Assembly: GCA_003520965.1 (NCBI GenBank)
Contig: DOTU01000177.1
Span: 1 to 6,261, forward strand
Direction of reading: 5' to 3'
Length of the DNA: 6,261 nt
Origin: Candidatus Zixiibacteriota bacterium
GTDB lineage: Bacteria > Zixibacteria > MSB-5A5 > UBA10806
In this document: piece after piece, positions 5,126 to 6,261 of the stretch
How the letters are laid out: each line of letters starts with the position of its first letter
Position numbering within the stretch: position 1 is the stretch's first letter
The notes under the pieces: model-generated
Databases searched by the model: none
Told to the model about the DNA's origin: nothing
The model's input: the letters and a program-made list of their open reading frames with translations, nothing else
Program-made: the position numbers and the translations under genes

Positions 5126-5548
5126 TTACATCTCCAGTAAGGGGAATATGGTTGCTTTTATCTGATCTCGCACATCACGAAAAGCCCGAAGTTTATCCAG
5201 ATCGTTTCCTTCGGCAACGGACGGATCGGGAAAGCCGATATGCTCAACATGGGACGAACCCAACCATAACGGGCAAGCCTCACGGGCATCATCACAGAGA
5301 GTAAAAACCCTGTCGAACTTTTGTCCTGAGAAATAATCTATCGGTTTTGATTTGGCCTCGGGAATCTCTATCCCCAATTCCCGCAGCGCTCTGATCGAAT
5401 ATAGATTGACCTGCGTAGGCGCGCTCCCGGCGGAGAAGGCTTGCCATTGATCTCCTAAATAATGATTCACCAGGGCCTCAGCCATAATGGAGCGCGAGGC
5501 GTTATGCGTGCATAAAAATAGAACCTGTTTGTGTATAATTTGGCTCAC
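5126..5548 (-). CDS. arsC: Arsenate reductase, thioredoxin-coupled (LMW phosphatase fold)
   Basis: ArsC reduces arsenate to arsenite in the cytoplasm using a cysteine relay recharged by thioredoxin. The 140-residue protein carries the P-loop CTHNASRS (Cys13 to Arg19, CX5R), Cys85 and Cys92 in LCDDAREACP, and Asp108 in FPDP. These sit exactly three residues later than Cys10, Cys82, Cys89 and Asp105 of the staphylococcal/Bacillus enzymes, so the full three-cysteine relay is present. Asn16, Glu24 and Ser39 match the potassium-site residues I recall, but the Asp expected near 68 is Lys. The GTG start at 5548 overlaps the acr3 stop (GTGA) and has AAGGGAG 5 nt upstream. A plain protein tyrosine phosphatase is unlikely given the Cys pair and the neighbouring arsenite exporter. 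Confidence 0.95.
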   Translation of the reverse strand: MSQIIHKQVLFLCTHNASRSIMAEALVNHYLGDQWQAFSAGSAPTQVNLYSIRALRELGIEIPEAKSKPIDYFSGQKFDRVFTLCDDAREACPLWLGSSHVEHIGFPDPSVAEGNDLDKLRAFRDVRDQIKATIFPLLEM

Positions 5549-6261
5549 GCAATCTCCCTTGCATCATTATGCAGATAATATTTTCGTCTAAAGTAGAAAG
5601 CGACATTGACCAAGGCTATCAATACCGGCACCTCCACAAGCGGCCCAATAACCGCCGCAAATGCTGCCCCGCTGTTTATGCCAAAGACCGCCACCGCTAC
5701 AGCTATCGCCAGCTCGAAATTATTCGAGGACGCGGTAAACGAGAGCGAGGCCGACTTGGGATAGTCAGCGCCGATCTTATAGCTTAAGTAGAAACTGACA
5801 AAAAACATCACTACAAAATATATCAGTAGCGGGATAGCGATTCTAACCACATCCAACGGGATCGAAACAATATAATTTCCCTTGAGACTGAACATTATAA
5901 TGATAGTAAAAAGAAGAGCAACCAGTGTAATTGGGCCAATTACCGGCAAGAATTTATCATGATACCAGGCCTTACCCTTTAAGAAGATAAAACTGAATCG
6001 CGTAATTACGCCCGCCAGAAATGGAATCCCCAGATAGATAAAGACGCTTTTAGCGATCTGCCCCATGGAAACATCAACTACGCTTCCTTTCAGGCCAAAC
6101 CAACCGGGAAGTACGGTGATAAATACCCAGGCATAAACGCTGTAAAAGAGCACCTGGAAAATACTGTTGAATGCTACCAATCCAGCGGCGTATTCGGAGT
6201 CACCCTCGGCCAGCTCGTTCCAAACGATCACCATGGCGATACAGCGGGCCAGGCCGATCAT
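5545..6261 (-). CDS. acr3: ACR3-family arsenite efflux transporter, C-terminal two-thirds
   Basis: ACR3 is an inner-membrane arsenite/proton antiporter of the BART superfamily with ten membrane segments. The visible 238 residues start inside the gene: IGLARCIAMVIVWNELAEGD is the conserved segment around the functional Cys (here visible residue 7), which lies well inside family members. A second signature, SSNNFELAIAVAVA, has Glu at visible residue 183. The Cys-to-Glu distance of 176 equals that between Cys129 and Glu305 of the characterised Corynebacterium protein, as I recall. Several hydrophobic segments fit the remaining helices (for example about 30-50, 70-86, 107-125, 140-160, 185-225). 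The frame runs to the right edge, so the start and any arsR regulator lie outside. It ends in the 4-nt overlap with arsC, indicating one transcript. Confidence 0.95.
   Translation of the reverse strand: MIGLARCIAMVIVWNELAEGDSEYAAGLVAFNSIFQVLFYSVYAWVFITVLPGWFGLKGSVVDVSMGQIAKSVFIYLGIPFLAGVITRFSFIFLKGKAWYHDKFLPVIGPITLVALLFTIIIMFSLKGNYIVSIPLDVVRIAIPLLIYFVVMFFVSFYLSYKIGADYPKSASLSFTASSNNFELAIAVAVAVFGINSGAAFAAVIGPLVEVPVLIALVNVAFYFRRKYYLHNDAREIA

Noticed and set aside
4400..6261. A combined arsenic-hemerythrin resistance system
   Set aside because: The genes are separated by about 160 bp with an independent promoter, and nothing in the sequence links the HHE protein to arsenic.

Overview
The window is an ordinary bacterial chromosomal segment. 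It holds eight recognisable protein genes: two run rightward (gcvT, comB), five run leftward and are complete, and the two window edges cut the divergent nnrE start and acr3. No RNA gene, insertion sequence, CRISPR array or phage gene is visible. The organism looks like a diderm: the protein encoded at 2580-3200 has a lipobox with Ser at +2, the usual outer-membrane sorting context. A GerW/YtfJ-DUF2953 pair sits beside a glycine-cleavage T-protein and a ComB-family gene. I suspect an uncultivated lineage, perhaps of the FCB/Zixibacteria type, but the sequence alone does not fix the phylum.

Layout. (1) 1-71, minus: the first 23 codons of an NAD(P)H-hydrate epimerase (nnrE/yjeF), with a near-consensus promoter whose predicted start point falls on the ATG, implying a leaderless mRNA. 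(2) 72-413: a long non-coding divergent region holding a degenerate heptad repeat, two small inverted repeats and a stretch that loosely resembles a glycine-riboswitch aptamer. (3) 414-2413, plus: gcvT followed by comB, 32 bp apart, with a nested inverted repeat filling the gap. (4) 2414-2579: a convergent junction with two candidate hairpins. (5) 2580-3200, minus: a lipoprotein with an NTF2/SnoaL-like domain. (6) 3231-3279: a perfect 10-bp GC-rich hairpin and a tandem 13-nt repeat. (7) 3324-4341, minus: DUF2953 and GerW/YtfJ genes 1 bp apart, the same pairing as Bacillus ytfI-ytfJ. (8) 4400-4960, minus: an HHE hemerythrin-like protein with its own strong SD, a 5'-UTR hairpin and a TTGACA promoter. 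(9) 5126-6261, minus: an arsenic-resistance pair, the ACR3 arsenite exporter (5' end outside the window) and a thioredoxin-type arsenate reductase, overlapping by 4 nt.

How the genes relate. ArsC reduces arsenate to arsenite, which ACR3 exports, so these two form one functional unit. GcvT serves one-carbon metabolism through glycine cleavage; the reason comB is linked to it is unclear. The hemerythrin-like protein may share stress or oxygen/iron themes with its neighbours, but nothing here links it to arsenic. I found no convincing new multi-gene system. The most informative oddities are regulatory: the leaderless nnrE promoter, the riboswitch-like gcvT leader, and the inverted repeat covering the comB ribosome site.
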